From Chloroflexota bacterium (GTDB lineage Bacteria; Chloroflexota; Anaerolineae; Anaerolineales; UBA11579): DNA of 32,651 bases. Position numbers and translations under genes: made by a program. The notes under the pieces were generated by a model. That model was not told the DNA's origin, did no database searches, and saw nothing but the letters and a program-made list of their open reading frames with translations. The stretch is from contig JACPVG010000011.1 of the NCBI GenBank assembly GCA_016191875.1, forward strand, positions 1 to 32,651. Reading direction: 5' to 3'. This document shows positions 17,488-25,131 of the stretch, one piece after another. Every line of letters starts with the position of its first letter. The stretch's first letter is position 1.

Positions 17488-17589
17488 TAGGACTTACGCA
17501 GTTGGGCACCCGCGCTCCCATATGTGGTGGTAAGCAGGTACATTAACCCCCACATATGGTGGAGACACCACTCAAGTGCGTAACTCCTA
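17488..17589. mobile_element. MITE-like miniature element, about 98 bp, flanked by TA
   Basis: The 15-bp ends at 17490-17504 and 17573-17587 are inverted repeats with 13 of 15 matches. Each is bordered outside by TA, as in a TA target duplication. Inside, a perfect 10-bp inverted repeat (17518-17527 with 17550-17559) sits exactly 28 bp from each end, so the element is symmetric. It has no coding capacity. IS630/mariner-type elements duplicate TA, so a non-autonomous relative is a reasonable inference, not proven. Confidence 0.6.
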
Positions 17590-17640
17590 ACAAAGATGGT
17601 TTACCCGGTACAATTCCCTCCAGACCTACAGGAGAATTCC

Positions 17641-19110
17641 ATGCCTTCCAGCCCCGCGATCACCCTGCTTGGCCTTGGCCCCGGCGACCCGAAACACCTG
17701 ACGTGCGAAGCGTGGGAGGCGCTGGAATCGGCCGGCGAGGTATGGCTGCGCACCGCCCAGCATCCTGCCGTGGCCGGTCTCCCGGATGGCCTCGTCGTGC
17801 ATTCCTTTGATTCTTACTACGACGAAGAGGACGACTTCGCCGTAGTCTACGAGCGCATCGTTGCCGAGGTGCTGCGGCTGGGCGCCCGCCCGCAGGGGGT
17901 GGTGTATGCCGTGCCGGGGCACCCGCTGGTGGCGGAAGCGACCGGGCCGGAGATCCTGCGCCGCGCCGCGAAACTGGGGCTGAGCACCCGCGTGGTCGAG
18001 GGGCTGTCATTTCTCGAACCGCTGTGGACCGCCCTGGGCGAAGACCCGCTGCCGCACATCTGCATCGTGGATGCGCTTGACCTGATGATGGCGCATCATC
18101 CGCCGTTCCCGCCCAGCCACCCTGCGCTCATTGCCCAGTTGCATTCCAGGGAGGTGGCCGCCGAGGTCAAGTTGACTCTGATGGCTGTGTACCCGGATGA
18201 GCACCTTGTCCGGCTGGTGCATGCCGCCGGGACGGAGGGTAAGGCAGTGGAAGAGCTTCCGCTGCACGCCATCGACCAGAGCGAACGCATCGGTTTGCTC
18301 ACCAGCCTGTACCTGCCCCCGCTGGAGGCGAACACAGCCTTTGAGGATTTCCAGGAACTCATCGCCCACCTGCGCGCCCCGGAGGGTTGCCCCTGGGACC
18401 GCGAACAGGACCACCAGACGCTGCGCCCCAACCTGATCGAAGAGGCGTTCGAGGCGCTGGCGGCCATCGACGCCGACGACCCGGCGGCGCTGCGCGAGGA
18501 ACTGGGCGACCTGCTGCTGCAAATCGTGCTGCATGCCCAGATCGCGGCCGAGTACGGCGAATTCACGATGAGCGACGTGCTGCTGGGCATCCACACCAAG
18601 CTGGTGCGGCGCCATCCGCATGTGTTCGGCGACGCCGATATCCAGGACGCGGAGAAGGTTATCCAGAAGTGGGAGCGGCTGAAGGAAGCCGAACGCCACG
18701 CCAACGGGGATGAGGCCAAGGGACTGCTGGATGGCATCCCGGCGGCGATGCCGGCCCTGGCGGTGGCGGACGCCTACCAGAAGCGCGCGGCACGCGTGGG
18801 CTTCGAGTGGCCGGAGATCAAAGGCGTGTGGGACAAACTGGAAGAAGAACTGGGCGAGTTGAGGGCGGCGGAAACGCCAGAGGCGCGCGAGGAGGAGATC
18901 GGCGATGTGTTGTTCGTGCTGGCGAACCTGGCGCGCTGGTTCAAGGTCGACCCCGAGACGGCGTTACGCCAGACCAACGCCAAGTTTTACCAGCGCTTCA
19001 CGGCCATCGAGGCCGAGGCGCAGCGGCAGGGGCGGGCGCTGTCGGACATGACGCTGGAAGAGATGGATGTGGTGTGGAATGCGGCGAAGGGACACTCGGC
19101 AGGTCGATAG
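17641..19110 (+). CDS. mazG: Tetrapyrrole methylase-like / MazG nucleotide pyrophosphohydrolase fusion (YabN-type)
   Basis: This 489-residue protein has two parts. Residues 1 to about 230 resemble the SAM-dependent tetrapyrrole methylase fold (ITLLGLGPGDPKHLT and VVYAVPGHPLVAE). From about 236 on there is a MazG domain pair (LRAPEGCPWDREQDHQTLRPN; metal-binding EELGDLLLQIVLHAQIA; a second EELGEL and EEEIGDVLFVLANLARW). MazG hydrolyses NTPs to NMPs and limits aberrant or alarmone-related nucleotides. The layout equals B. subtilis YabN. The ATG at 17641 follows AGGAGA; the frame opens earlier at 17596 inside no recognisable domain. The substrate of the methylase part is unknown. Confidence 0.92.
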   Translation: MPSSPAITLLGLGPGDPKHLTCEAWEALESAGEVWLRTAQHPAVAGLPDGLVVHSFDSYYDEEDDFAVVYERIVAEVLRLGARPQGVVYAVPGHPLVAEATGPEILRRAAKLGLSTRVVEGLSFLEPLWTALGEDPLPHICIVDALDLMMAHHPPFPPSHPALIAQLHSREVAAEVKLTLMAVYPDEHLVRLVHAAGTEGKAVEELPLHAIDQSERIGLLTSLYLPPLEANTAFEDFQELIAHLRAPEGCPWDREQDHQTLRPNLIEEAFEALAAIDADDPAALREELGDLLLQIVLHAQIAAEYGEFTMSDVLLGIHTKLVRRHPHVFGDADIQDAEKVIQKWERLKEAERHANGDEAKGLLDGIPAAMPALAVADAYQKRAARVGFEWPEIKGVWDKLEEELGELRAAETPEAREEEIGDVLFVLANLARWFKVDPETALRQTNAKFYQRFTAIEAEAQRQGRALSDMTLEEMDVVWNAAKGHSAGR

Positions 19111-19114
19111 GGAA

Positions 19115-19225
19115 ATGATGCCCGGCTGGAAGAACATCAACAGATTCGATAGGATTCTTCTCATGGCTCACGGCATCACCATCTTATTCATGTTAGTATA
19201 TTGGAAGGATGGTTTCGAGATCTAG
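19115..19225 (+). CDS. Possible 36-residue single-pass membrane peptide
   Basis: A short frame starts at ATG-ATG (19115/19118), 4 bp after the mazG stop, and ends at TAG 19223. The product has a charged start (KNINRFDRI), a hydrophobic stretch (ILLMAHGITILFMLVYW) long enough to span a membrane, and a short acidic tail. A weak GGGA precedes it. The pattern RFDRI-x4-H also recalls the first helix of b-type cytochrome subunits, so it might be a gene remnant. A TATATT (19197-19202) inside the frame could instead be the -10 box of the next gene. Evidence for expression is weak. Confidence 0.3.
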   Translation: MMPGWKNINRFDRILLMAHGITILFMLVYWKDGFEI

Positions 19226-19241
19226 GGTCTAAGTTGCCGCG

Positions 19242-21314
19242 ATGGCAATAACTCCAGGAAGACTTCCCGACAAGAACGAATGGGAGTACTCGCGTCTCCA
19301 ATTCGCGCGCGTTGCCTGGTTTCTGGTTTCCTTATTCTGTTTAGCCTCTGTAGGCAATCTGCTTTATGCATTAGGGAAATCCTACTTTACGAACCCTGTC
19401 TTTGCACTGGCAAGGCGAACGGGCATCCCTTCGTATTTTGTGCCCGAAATGCTCGAGGTTTTGAATCTTTCCATCACCTGGGTTGCAATAGTCTACGAAG
19501 CCTCGCGTCTCCTGGGGGGCGCAGTCATAATGATCCTCGGGTTCTTTGTGTTCTGGAGACGCTATCGAAGTCCAATCGCGATTATCAGCTCCGGGTTCCT
19601 GATAACCCTGGGCGCCTTTTTCCTCACATTTGATGAACTTCGCGCTCTTCTGCCCGCCTACGCGTGGGCGGAAATCGTAATTACATTTCTTATGTGGATT
19701 GCGCTTGCCAGTTTCGCGCTGGCGTTTCCGACAGGAAAACTTGCCAGACCGCCCAGAGTCGAGCTGATTGCACTTGGGTTAGCTGCATTCCCCCAATTCC
19801 TGATAATCACCCGACAGTTCTTTCCGTTTGTTCCATGGCTTTCGGATTCGGTCCGGGCCATGTTTTCAGTCATCGCCGACAATTTGCAGGTGTTCATGAA
19901 TTACGGGGGGGCAAGTTGGGGCGCAGCCAATCAGGTCGATGAAATCTCATTGGCGCTAATGCTTGGGGTCGTTGCTGGGATTCAATTTATCAGGCTGAGA
20001 CAGACCGATTCCCTTGTTGAAAGAAGTCAACTTAAGTGGGTCGGTATGGGTGTCCTTTTGAATAGCATCATTGTTATTGCCATTTCAATCTGGCGGCTTC
20101 CCGAGGCCACTCCGACTGTTGAGCCCTCCGATCTGACTTTCCATATCTGGACAGGTGCCTTCAGCATGGTCTCCCAGCTAATGGTGCCGTTAGCGCTCAC
20201 CATCGCTATCGTTCGTTTCCAATGGTTGAATATTGATCTGGTCATCAATCGATCACTGGTATTCGGTGGCCTGACAGTCTTTCTGGCCGCTGTATTTGGC
20301 GCCTTTCTGTTCCTGGTTTCCCTTCTCTTTCGCGACAGCCAGAGCGGCCCTTTGGTGGCCGTCGCGCTAACCGCCGCCGTGTTTGGGGCCGTTTTCCATC
20401 CAGCTCGCCGGGCGCTGCAACGATATGTGGACCGGCAATTCTTCCACATCTTGATCGACTATCAGCAGACACCCGCTGAACCCACCGGCATCCTCCGCGC
20501 AGACCCTCAAGGAGACTTCGGCCGATTTCAGCGTCTTGTGCTGGTCGGGCGCGGCGGGATGGCGGAAGTGTACCAGGTGCATGATTCGCAACACCAGCGC
20601 ACCGTGGCGCTAAAGATTCTCCCAGCCGCGCTGGCCTCCGATGCAGAGTATCGCAAGCGGTTCGAACGCGAAGCTCGTATGATGGCCAACCTGCAGCACC
20701 CGAACATTGTCCGAATTCACGAGTATGGCGTTGAGGGTAATCTACCGTTCATCGTCATGGAGTACTTGAACGGCAGCGATCTTGGAGACCACTTGCGCCG
20801 GGTTGGGCGTATACCGCTTGCCCAACTAATGTCAATAGCGGGCGATGTTTGCTCCGCTCTGGACTACGCGCATCAACAGGGGTTTGTGCATCGGGACGTC
20901 AAGCCCTCCAACGTGATGCTGGTCCTTGGAAGCCGGGGGTTATCCGCGGTCCTAATGGATTTTGGGATTGCCAAGATTCTGGAGGGGGCCTCGATGGTGA
21001 CGCAGTCGGGGTTTGTTGGCACGCTTGACTACATTGCCCCAGAGCAAATTCAAGCTTTAGCCAATGTGGATCGGCGTGCGGATGTCTACTCTCTAGGCGT
21101 GATGCTTTATCAAATGGCGACTGGCGAACTGCCGTTTTCGTACAACAATACCGGCGCGCTGCTCATGGCTCATCTCACCCAGCCGCCGCCCGACCCGCGG
21201 CGGGTGGCCCAGGAGTTGCCTGCAAACCTGGCCAAAGCGATACAACGCGCAATGGCCAAGAATCCCGGAGAACGGTTCTCCACCGCCTCGGAATTCTTGA
21301 ACGCCCTGGAGTAG
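19242..21314 (+). CDS. Membrane Ser/Thr protein kinase with histidine-kinase-like sensor domain
   Basis: The 690-residue product has about eight or more hydrophobic helices over residues 20-385. They end in WLNIDLVINRSLVFGGLTVF and AVFHPARRALQRYVDRQFF, a pattern I associate with the membrane part of ComP-like and actinobacterial sensor histidine kinases. A complete Hanks-type kinase follows at about 427-690: GRGGMAEVYQV, ALKIL (Lys about 457), HRDVKPSNVML (about 550), DFGIAKI (about 572) and APEQ. It ends right after the kinase, with no PASTA or other C-terminal sensor. All catalytic motifs are intact. Targets are unknown. No good Shine-Dalgarno precedes the ATG. DNA here is lower in GC than in neighbours, notably in the N-terminal half. 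Confidence 0.9.
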   Translation: MAITPGRLPDKNEWEYSRLQFARVAWFLVSLFCLASVGNLLYALGKSYFTNPVFALARRTGIPSYFVPEMLEVLNLSITWVAIVYEASRLLGGAVIMILGFFVFWRRYRSPIAIISSGFLITLGAFFLTFDELRALLPAYAWAEIVITFLMWIALASFALAFPTGKLARPPRVELIALGLAAFPQFLIITRQFFPFVPWLSDSVRAMFSVIADNLQVFMNYGGASWGAANQVDEISLALMLGVVAGIQFIRLRQTDSLVERSQLKWVGMGVLLNSIIVIAISIWRLPEATPTVEPSDLTFHIWTGAFSMVSQLMVPLALTIAIVRFQWLNIDLVINRSLVFGGLTVFLAAVFGAFLFLVSLLFRDSQSGPLVAVALTAAVFGAVFHPARRALQRYVDRQFFHILIDYQQTPAEPTGILRADPQGDFGRFQRLVLVGRGGMAEVYQVHDSQHQRTVALKILPAALASDAEYRKRFEREARMMANLQHPNIVRIHEYGVEGNLPFIVMEYLNGSDLGDHLRRVGRIPLAQLMSIAGDVCSALDYAHQQGFVHRDVKPSNVMLVLGSRGLSAVLMDFGIAKILEGASMVTQSGFVGTLDYIAPEQIQALANVDRRADVYSLGVMLYQMATGELPFSYNNTGALLMAHLTQPPPDPRRVAQELPANLAKAIQRAMAKNPGERFSTASEFLNALE

Positions 21315-21336
21315 CCGGCGCATTCAAACCTGACCC

Positions 21337-22167
21337 CTATCTGATCCCATTTTCATACAGTTCTCCGGCTTCAATAGCCACCTTCAGCACATTGCCGGGC
21401 GGGGGGAGGGGACAGGTGGCGAATTCGGTGAAGGCGCAAGGCGGAGAAAGGGCTTTGTTGAAATCCACGATGACCGAATCGCCCTCGGCCACTTCGGTGG
21501 TCAGGTAGCGCACGGCGGGGTAGGTGGTCTTTCCTGCGGTGGCGTCGCGGAACATGATGTAGTACGCGCCGGAGTCGAGTTTCTCGGCATTCAGGGTGAC
21601 CGGCGCGCCGCCCACTTCCATCCCCAGCGAGGCGTGCATGTAGCTTTCGTTATCGTTGCCGAGCATGTCGGGAATCGTCACGGGTTTGGGCGGGTCATAA
21701 GGTTTGACACGGGCGGAAACGCGATAGGCGGGGTCCGGGGCGTACCACATTCGCCCGCCGAAGTTCAGCCGGTTGGGGTGTTGCGGGTCCCACAGGCGAA
21801 TCGCCAACTGGCCGCCGCGCTCGACAAGCACCATCCGCAAGCGCCCCAGATAAAGGAAATTGGGATCTCCGGTCACATCCGGGCGGAGGGCCGCGCCGTT
21901 GGGGGCGGGTTCATCATCCAGCCGGGCTTCCGCCTTCGGCAGAATACCGAGCGTGACGATCTTGCCCTCCACCAGGAAAACGCCAGCCTGCGCCGGGGCG
22001 CTGCCCTGCGGCAGCACGATGTCGTTGCCGGGGGCGCTGCCGAAGCGGTTTTCGCCTTCCTTGAGCCAAAACAGACCGGCCAGGGAAAGCCAGGAGTATT
22101 CGGCGCGCAGGGCGGTTTCCTTTTCGGCGCGCCAGGCGGCGATTTCGGCAAAATAGGCGTCCAGCAT
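21337..22167 (-). CDS. DUF1684 family protein
   Basis: This 276-residue, apparently soluble protein has the DUF1684 pattern: YSWLSLAGLFWLKEGENRFGS near the start (in part), RLNFGGRMWY in the middle, and DFNKALSPPCAFTEFATCPLPP followed by AIEAGE at the end. The family is widespread but its biochemical function is not established to my knowledge. It lacks a signal peptide. It lies 9 bp downstream of the small membrane protein gene, so the two are probably one transcript. It converges on the kinase gene with 22 bp between stops and no terminator visible. Confidence 0.85.
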   Translation of the reverse strand: MLDAYFAEIAAWRAEKETALRAEYSWLSLAGLFWLKEGENRFGSAPGNDIVLPQGSAPAQAGVFLVEGKIVTLGILPKAEARLDDEPAPNGAALRPDVTGDPNFLYLGRLRMVLVERGGQLAIRLWDPQHPNRLNFGGRMWYAPDPAYRVSARVKPYDPPKPVTIPDMLGNDNESYMHASLGMEVGGAPVTLNAEKLDSGAYYIMFRDATAGKTTYPAVRYLTTEVAEGDSVIVDFNKALSPPCAFTEFATCPLPPPGNVLKVAIEAGELYENGIR

Positions 22168-22176
22168 GGAATCAAC

Positions 22177-22533
22177 TCACTTCAAGGAATTCCGTATCCG
22201 GTCGCGTACGTCGAAGGCGCTGCCGAAGGCCGCGCCAATCACGCCCAGGAGCAGCATCGCCAGGATGCCGAAGAGACCGGCGGTGGCGGCCGGGAGGAAC
22301 AGGCCAAGTATCAGAAGCACGATCAGCCCAAGAACGGCGCCGATCAAGCCGCCCCACAGGACCTTGGGGATGTCCTTGGCCGAATCTTTCCAGAAATTCT
22401 CTTTGCTGCGCGCTTTCTGGGCCTTGCGGGCGATCTGACCCTGTACCTTGCGCTCATGCACGCTGGGGTCGCGGGCGCCGATTTGCCTATCACGCAGTTT
22501 CTTCAGCCGTTCGATCTCTCTTTGGTCGCTCAT
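22177..22533 (-). CDS. Small two-helix membrane protein, unknown function
   Basis: The 118-residue product has a charged N-terminal half (about residues 1-55, rich in Arg, Lys and Gln, likely helical), then two hydrophobic helices (LWGGLIGAVLGLIVLLILGLF and AGLFGILAMLLLGVIGAAFGS) with glycine spacing. A short charged tail follows. I recognise no family. The start is supported by AAGGAAGG about 6 bp upstream. It sits between the tryptophanase-like gene (29 bp upstream) and the DUF1684 gene (9 bp downstream). Confidence 0.75.
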   Translation of the reverse strand: MSDQREIERLKKLRDRQIGARDPSVHERKVQGQIARKAQKARSKENFWKDSAKDIPKVLWGGLIGAVLGLIVLLILGLFLPAATAGLFGILAMLLLGVIGAAFGSAFDVRDRIRNSLK

Positions 22534-22562
22534 AGCCTTCCTTTCGCTAGTGTTGCCACTTC

Positions 22563-23939
22563 CTAAAGCGGTTGGAACTTCGCCGTGAAATGCCGCATCA
22601 GGCGCGGCTGGTAGACGATCTTATAGCCCTGTAACGACTTCCGGCGTGTGGCGATTTCCTTAATCGTCGCGATGGTATAGTCGAGATGACTCTGGGTGTA
22701 CACCCGGCGGGGAATCGCCATGCGCACCAGGTCCAGTTCCGGCAGGTGTTCCTCGCCGGTCTCCGGGTCGATGTAGCCGAAGGCCACGGTGCCCAGTTCC
22801 ACAGCCCGGATGCCGCCCTGTTTGTAGATCTCCACGCTCAGGGCGATGCCCGGCAGTTCGCGCTGAGGGATGTGTTCCAGCAGGTGTTTGGCGTCGATGT
22901 AGATAGCGTGCGCGCCGGGCGGCTCGATGATGGGGATGCCGGCTGCCAGCAGGCTGTCGCCCAGGTAGGCGGTCTGGGCGAGGCGATATTCCAGGTAGCG
23001 CTCCTCAAGCGCCTCCATGAACCCGACCGCCATGGCGTCCAGGTCGCGCCCGGCCAGGCCGCCATAGGTGGGGAAGCCCTCGCGCAGGATGAGTTCGTTG
23101 CGGATGCGCTCGAACAGCCCCTCATCGTTCACGGCCAGGAAGCCGCCGATGTTGACGATACCGTCCTTCTTGGCGGACATCGTGGCGCCATCGGCCAGGC
23201 TGAACATCTCCTGGGCGATCTCCAGCGGGGCCTTCTGCGCATAGCCAGTCTCGCGCAACTTGATGAAATAGGCGTTCTCGGCGAAGCGGCAGGCATCGAT
23301 GAAGAATGGGATGCGGTATTCACGGTAGAGCGCGGCCACCTCCCGCAGATTCTGCATGCTCACCGGCTGGCCGCCGCCGGCGTTGTTGGTGATGGTGATC
23401 ATGCCGAAGGGGATGTTCTCGACGCCTTTTTCCTCGATGAAGGCCCGGAGTTTGGCGAGGTCCATGTTGCCTTTGAAATCCAGGCGCGCGGCGGGGTCGT
23501 AGGCTTCAGCGCGAATCAGGTTGGTGGGGCGGCCGCCGCGCGCCCGGATGTTGCCCTCGGTGGTGTCGAAATGCATGTTGGAAGGCACGAACATGCCGGG
23601 CCTGACGAGTAGATTGGCGAGGATGTTCTCGGCCGCCCGGCCCTGGTGGGTGGGGACGAAATACTTGAAGCCGAACACAGCATCCATGACTTCTTTGAGG
23701 CGGTAGTAGGAGCGCGCGCCGGCATAGGATTCATCGCCGGCCATCATCGCCGCCCATTGGTGCTGGCTCATGGCGCCGGTGCCGGAATCAGTCAGGTAGT
23801 CAATGTAGATGTCTTCGGCTCTGAGGGCAAACACGTTGTAGCCCGCGGCCTGGATGGCCTGTTCGCGTTCTGCCGGCGGAATCAGGCGGATGGGTTCGGT
23901 CATCTTGATGCGGAAAGGTTCGGGGACGTAATTCGGCAT
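22563..23939 (-). CDS. tnaA: Tryptophanase (PLP-dependent tryptophan indole-lyase)
   Basis: This 458-residue enzyme belongs to the beta-eliminating lyase family and should cleave tryptophan to indole, pyruvate and ammonia. The PLP lysine is in SAKKDGIVNIGG (about Lys258). Residues that separate tryptophanase from tyrosine phenol-lyase favour the former: Asp125 in FDTT (Thr in TPL), Val380 and Leu382 in RAVELG (Met and Arg in TPL), and His450 in RHFTAK (Phe in TPL). Parts such as YGGLAGRD occur in both. The ATG at 23939 has AGGAGAG upstream; the frame opens 9 codons earlier. No TnaC leader peptide or TnaB transporter is adjacent. Confidence 0.9.
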   Translation of the reverse strand: MPNYVPEPFRIKMTEPIRLIPPAEREQAIQAAGYNVFALRAEDIYIDYLTDSGTGAMSQHQWAAMMAGDESYAGARSYYRLKEVMDAVFGFKYFVPTHQGRAAENILANLLVRPGMFVPSNMHFDTTEGNIRARGGRPTNLIRAEAYDPAARLDFKGNMDLAKLRAFIEEKGVENIPFGMITITNNAGGGQPVSMQNLREVAALYREYRIPFFIDACRFAENAYFIKLRETGYAQKAPLEIAQEMFSLADGATMSAKKDGIVNIGGFLAVNDEGLFERIRNELILREGFPTYGGLAGRDLDAMAVGFMEALEERYLEYRLAQTAYLGDSLLAAGIPIIEPPGAHAIYIDAKHLLEHIPQRELPGIALSVEIYKQGGIRAVELGTVAFGYIDPETGEEHLPELDLVRMAIPRRVYTQSHLDYTIATIKEIATRRKSLQGYKIVYQPRLMRHFTAKFQPL

Positions 23940-23966
23940 GCTTCTCTCCTGTGGATGCGTACCCAA

Positions 23967-23975
23967 AGTGTAGCA
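23967..23975 (-). promoter_or_regulatory. Candidate extended -10 promoter of tnaA
   Basis: On the minus strand TGCTACACT (23975-23967) fits an extended -10 element with a 4-of-6 hexamer. The -35 position 17 bp upstream is poor. It would place the start near 23960, about 20 nt before the ATG, which leaves no room for a leader peptide. Confidence 0.35.
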
Positions 23976-24055
23976 CGTTCACTGCGAGGCCGAAAGACGG
24001 TCGCCCGGTAAGCGCGGAATGGCAGCCCGATGAGGATGATCTGCGCTGAAAGTCC

Positions 24056-25081
24056 CTAGGAGATGGCGAATCGCACTATCGTGGGCTTTTGACCGAACAG
24101 GCTGATCTCGGTCTGGCTCGTGGCCGGACGCTGGTCGAAATGCAGCAGGTTGGGCAGATTGGTCAGGGCGACGACCTGCCCGTTGCTGGTCAGCACTCGG
24201 TCAATCTCGGCGCACGCCTGGCGGTAGAGGGCGGCGGTGCTTTCCTCGACCTCAACCTGCCGCCCCCAGGGCAGGTTGGTCACCACTCGCGCCACCGAAC
24301 GGTCGTCCAGCGGCAGTTGGCGGGCGTCCCATGGCTCCACGGCGATGCTCACCTCGGCCCGGGCGGCATTTTCGCCCGCGGCGGCCAAAGCCTGCGGGTC
24401 GTTGTCGCCGCCGCGGGCCTCGGCCCCGAAAAGGGCGGCTTCGATCAGGATGGTCCCTACACCACAGAAGGGATCGAGCACACTTTCGCCGGGCAGCACC
24501 CCGGCCATGTGGAGCATCGCGGCGGCAACGGTCGGCTTGAGGGATCCTGGCAGGTTGGCCTGCTTGTAGGCGCGCCGGTGCATGGGAGCGGCTGCCAGGC
24601 GCAGGCCCACATCGGCGCGCGCGTGCTCGATAAAGGCGCGGATGTTGATCTCACTTTCGTTTTCGGGGACGTAGGGCCAATCGAAGCGGGCGCGGATCCC
24701 GGCTGCCAGGGCTTCTTTTATCTCATCGGCGCTGTATTTGCGCCTGCCGACGAAGTTGGCCGTCACCGAGAACCGGGGAGCCGCCCCGAGCGGGCGAATC
24801 TGTTCAAGGACTGGCAGGGCCCGGGCCAGGTCGAGTTCCCCGGCCAGCCCGGTGAGGTGAGCCAGCGCGCTGCGCTGGGGGACGATGCCCTCCCAGGCCG
24901 CTAAGTGGAGGAAGACGTCATCAACCGTGCGCAGCCGGAGCAGGTCAGCCAGTTCGCCCGCGCAGACTGCGTGCACGCGGCGATAGGCCACCTGGGAAAC
25001 CGTCAGACCCGCAATCCGTCCCATTTCGTCGGCGCTGACGCTTTCCAGGCCGCGCGTGGTCACTGCCATCAGGTCAATCAT
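24056..25081 (-). CDS. THUMP-domain RNA methyltransferase (RlmKL/Trm14-like)
   Basis: The 341-residue product starts with a THUMP-type region (AVTTRGLESVSADEM). From about residue 150 it has an N6/N2-type SAM methyltransferase domain: LKPTVAAAMLHMAG, the SAM motif VLDPFCGVGTILIEAA and the catalytic motif TNLPWGRQ. NLPWG is the form seen in guanine-N2 methyltransferases of tRNA or 23S rRNA, so m2G formation is likely; the exact target is unclear. The frame is open to 25129. ATG 25081 is chosen because a TATAAT would start the mRNA at that base; ATG 25069 is the alternative. No Shine-Dalgarno is seen. Confidence 0.85.
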   Translation of the reverse strand: MIDLMAVTTRGLESVSADEMGRIAGLTVSQVAYRRVHAVCAGELADLLRLRTVDDVFLHLAAWEGIVPQRSALAHLTGLAGELDLARALPVLEQIRPLGAAPRFSVTANFVGRRKYSADEIKEALAAGIRARFDWPYVPENESEINIRAFIEHARADVGLRLAAAPMHRRAYKQANLPGSLKPTVAAAMLHMAGVLPGESVLDPFCGVGTILIEAALFGAEARGGDNDPQALAAAGENAARAEVSIAVEPWDARQLPLDDRSVARVVTNLPWGRQVEVEESTAALYRQACAEIDRVLTSNGQVVALTNLPNLLHFDQRPATSQTEISLFGQKPTIVRFAIS

Positions 25082-25088
25082 GGCGTTC

Positions 25089-25121
25089 ATTATACGTTGC
25101 GACCTGCCTGGAATGTATAAT
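25089..25121. promoter_or_regulatory. Symmetric bidirectional promoter with two TATAAT boxes
   Basis: A perfect TATAAT lies on the plus strand (25116-25121) and another on the minus strand (25094-25089), 21 bp apart. Each would overlap the -35 region of the other. Starts are predicted near 25128 (+) and 25082 (-), only 4 nt and about 1 nt from the two ATGs. Neither gene has a Shine-Dalgarno, so both mRNAs may be leaderless. -35 matches are poor on both strands. Confidence 0.6.
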
Positions 25122-25131
25122 ATCTCCAATC

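Noticed and set aside
17207..17521. Minus-strand frame of 104 codons
   Set aside because: It spans the terminator edge, two perfect hairpins and repeat-like sequence. Its translation resembles known intergenic repeats, and no ribosome binding site supports it.
22686..23612. Plus-strand frame of 308 codons opposite tnaA
   Set aside because: It is a codon-bias shadow of the well-supported lyase on the minus strand.
22563..23939. Annotation as tyrosine phenol-lyase
   Set aside because: Overall similarity to TPL is strong (for example YGGLAGRD and NIGGFL), but the substrate-specificity positions match tryptophanase.
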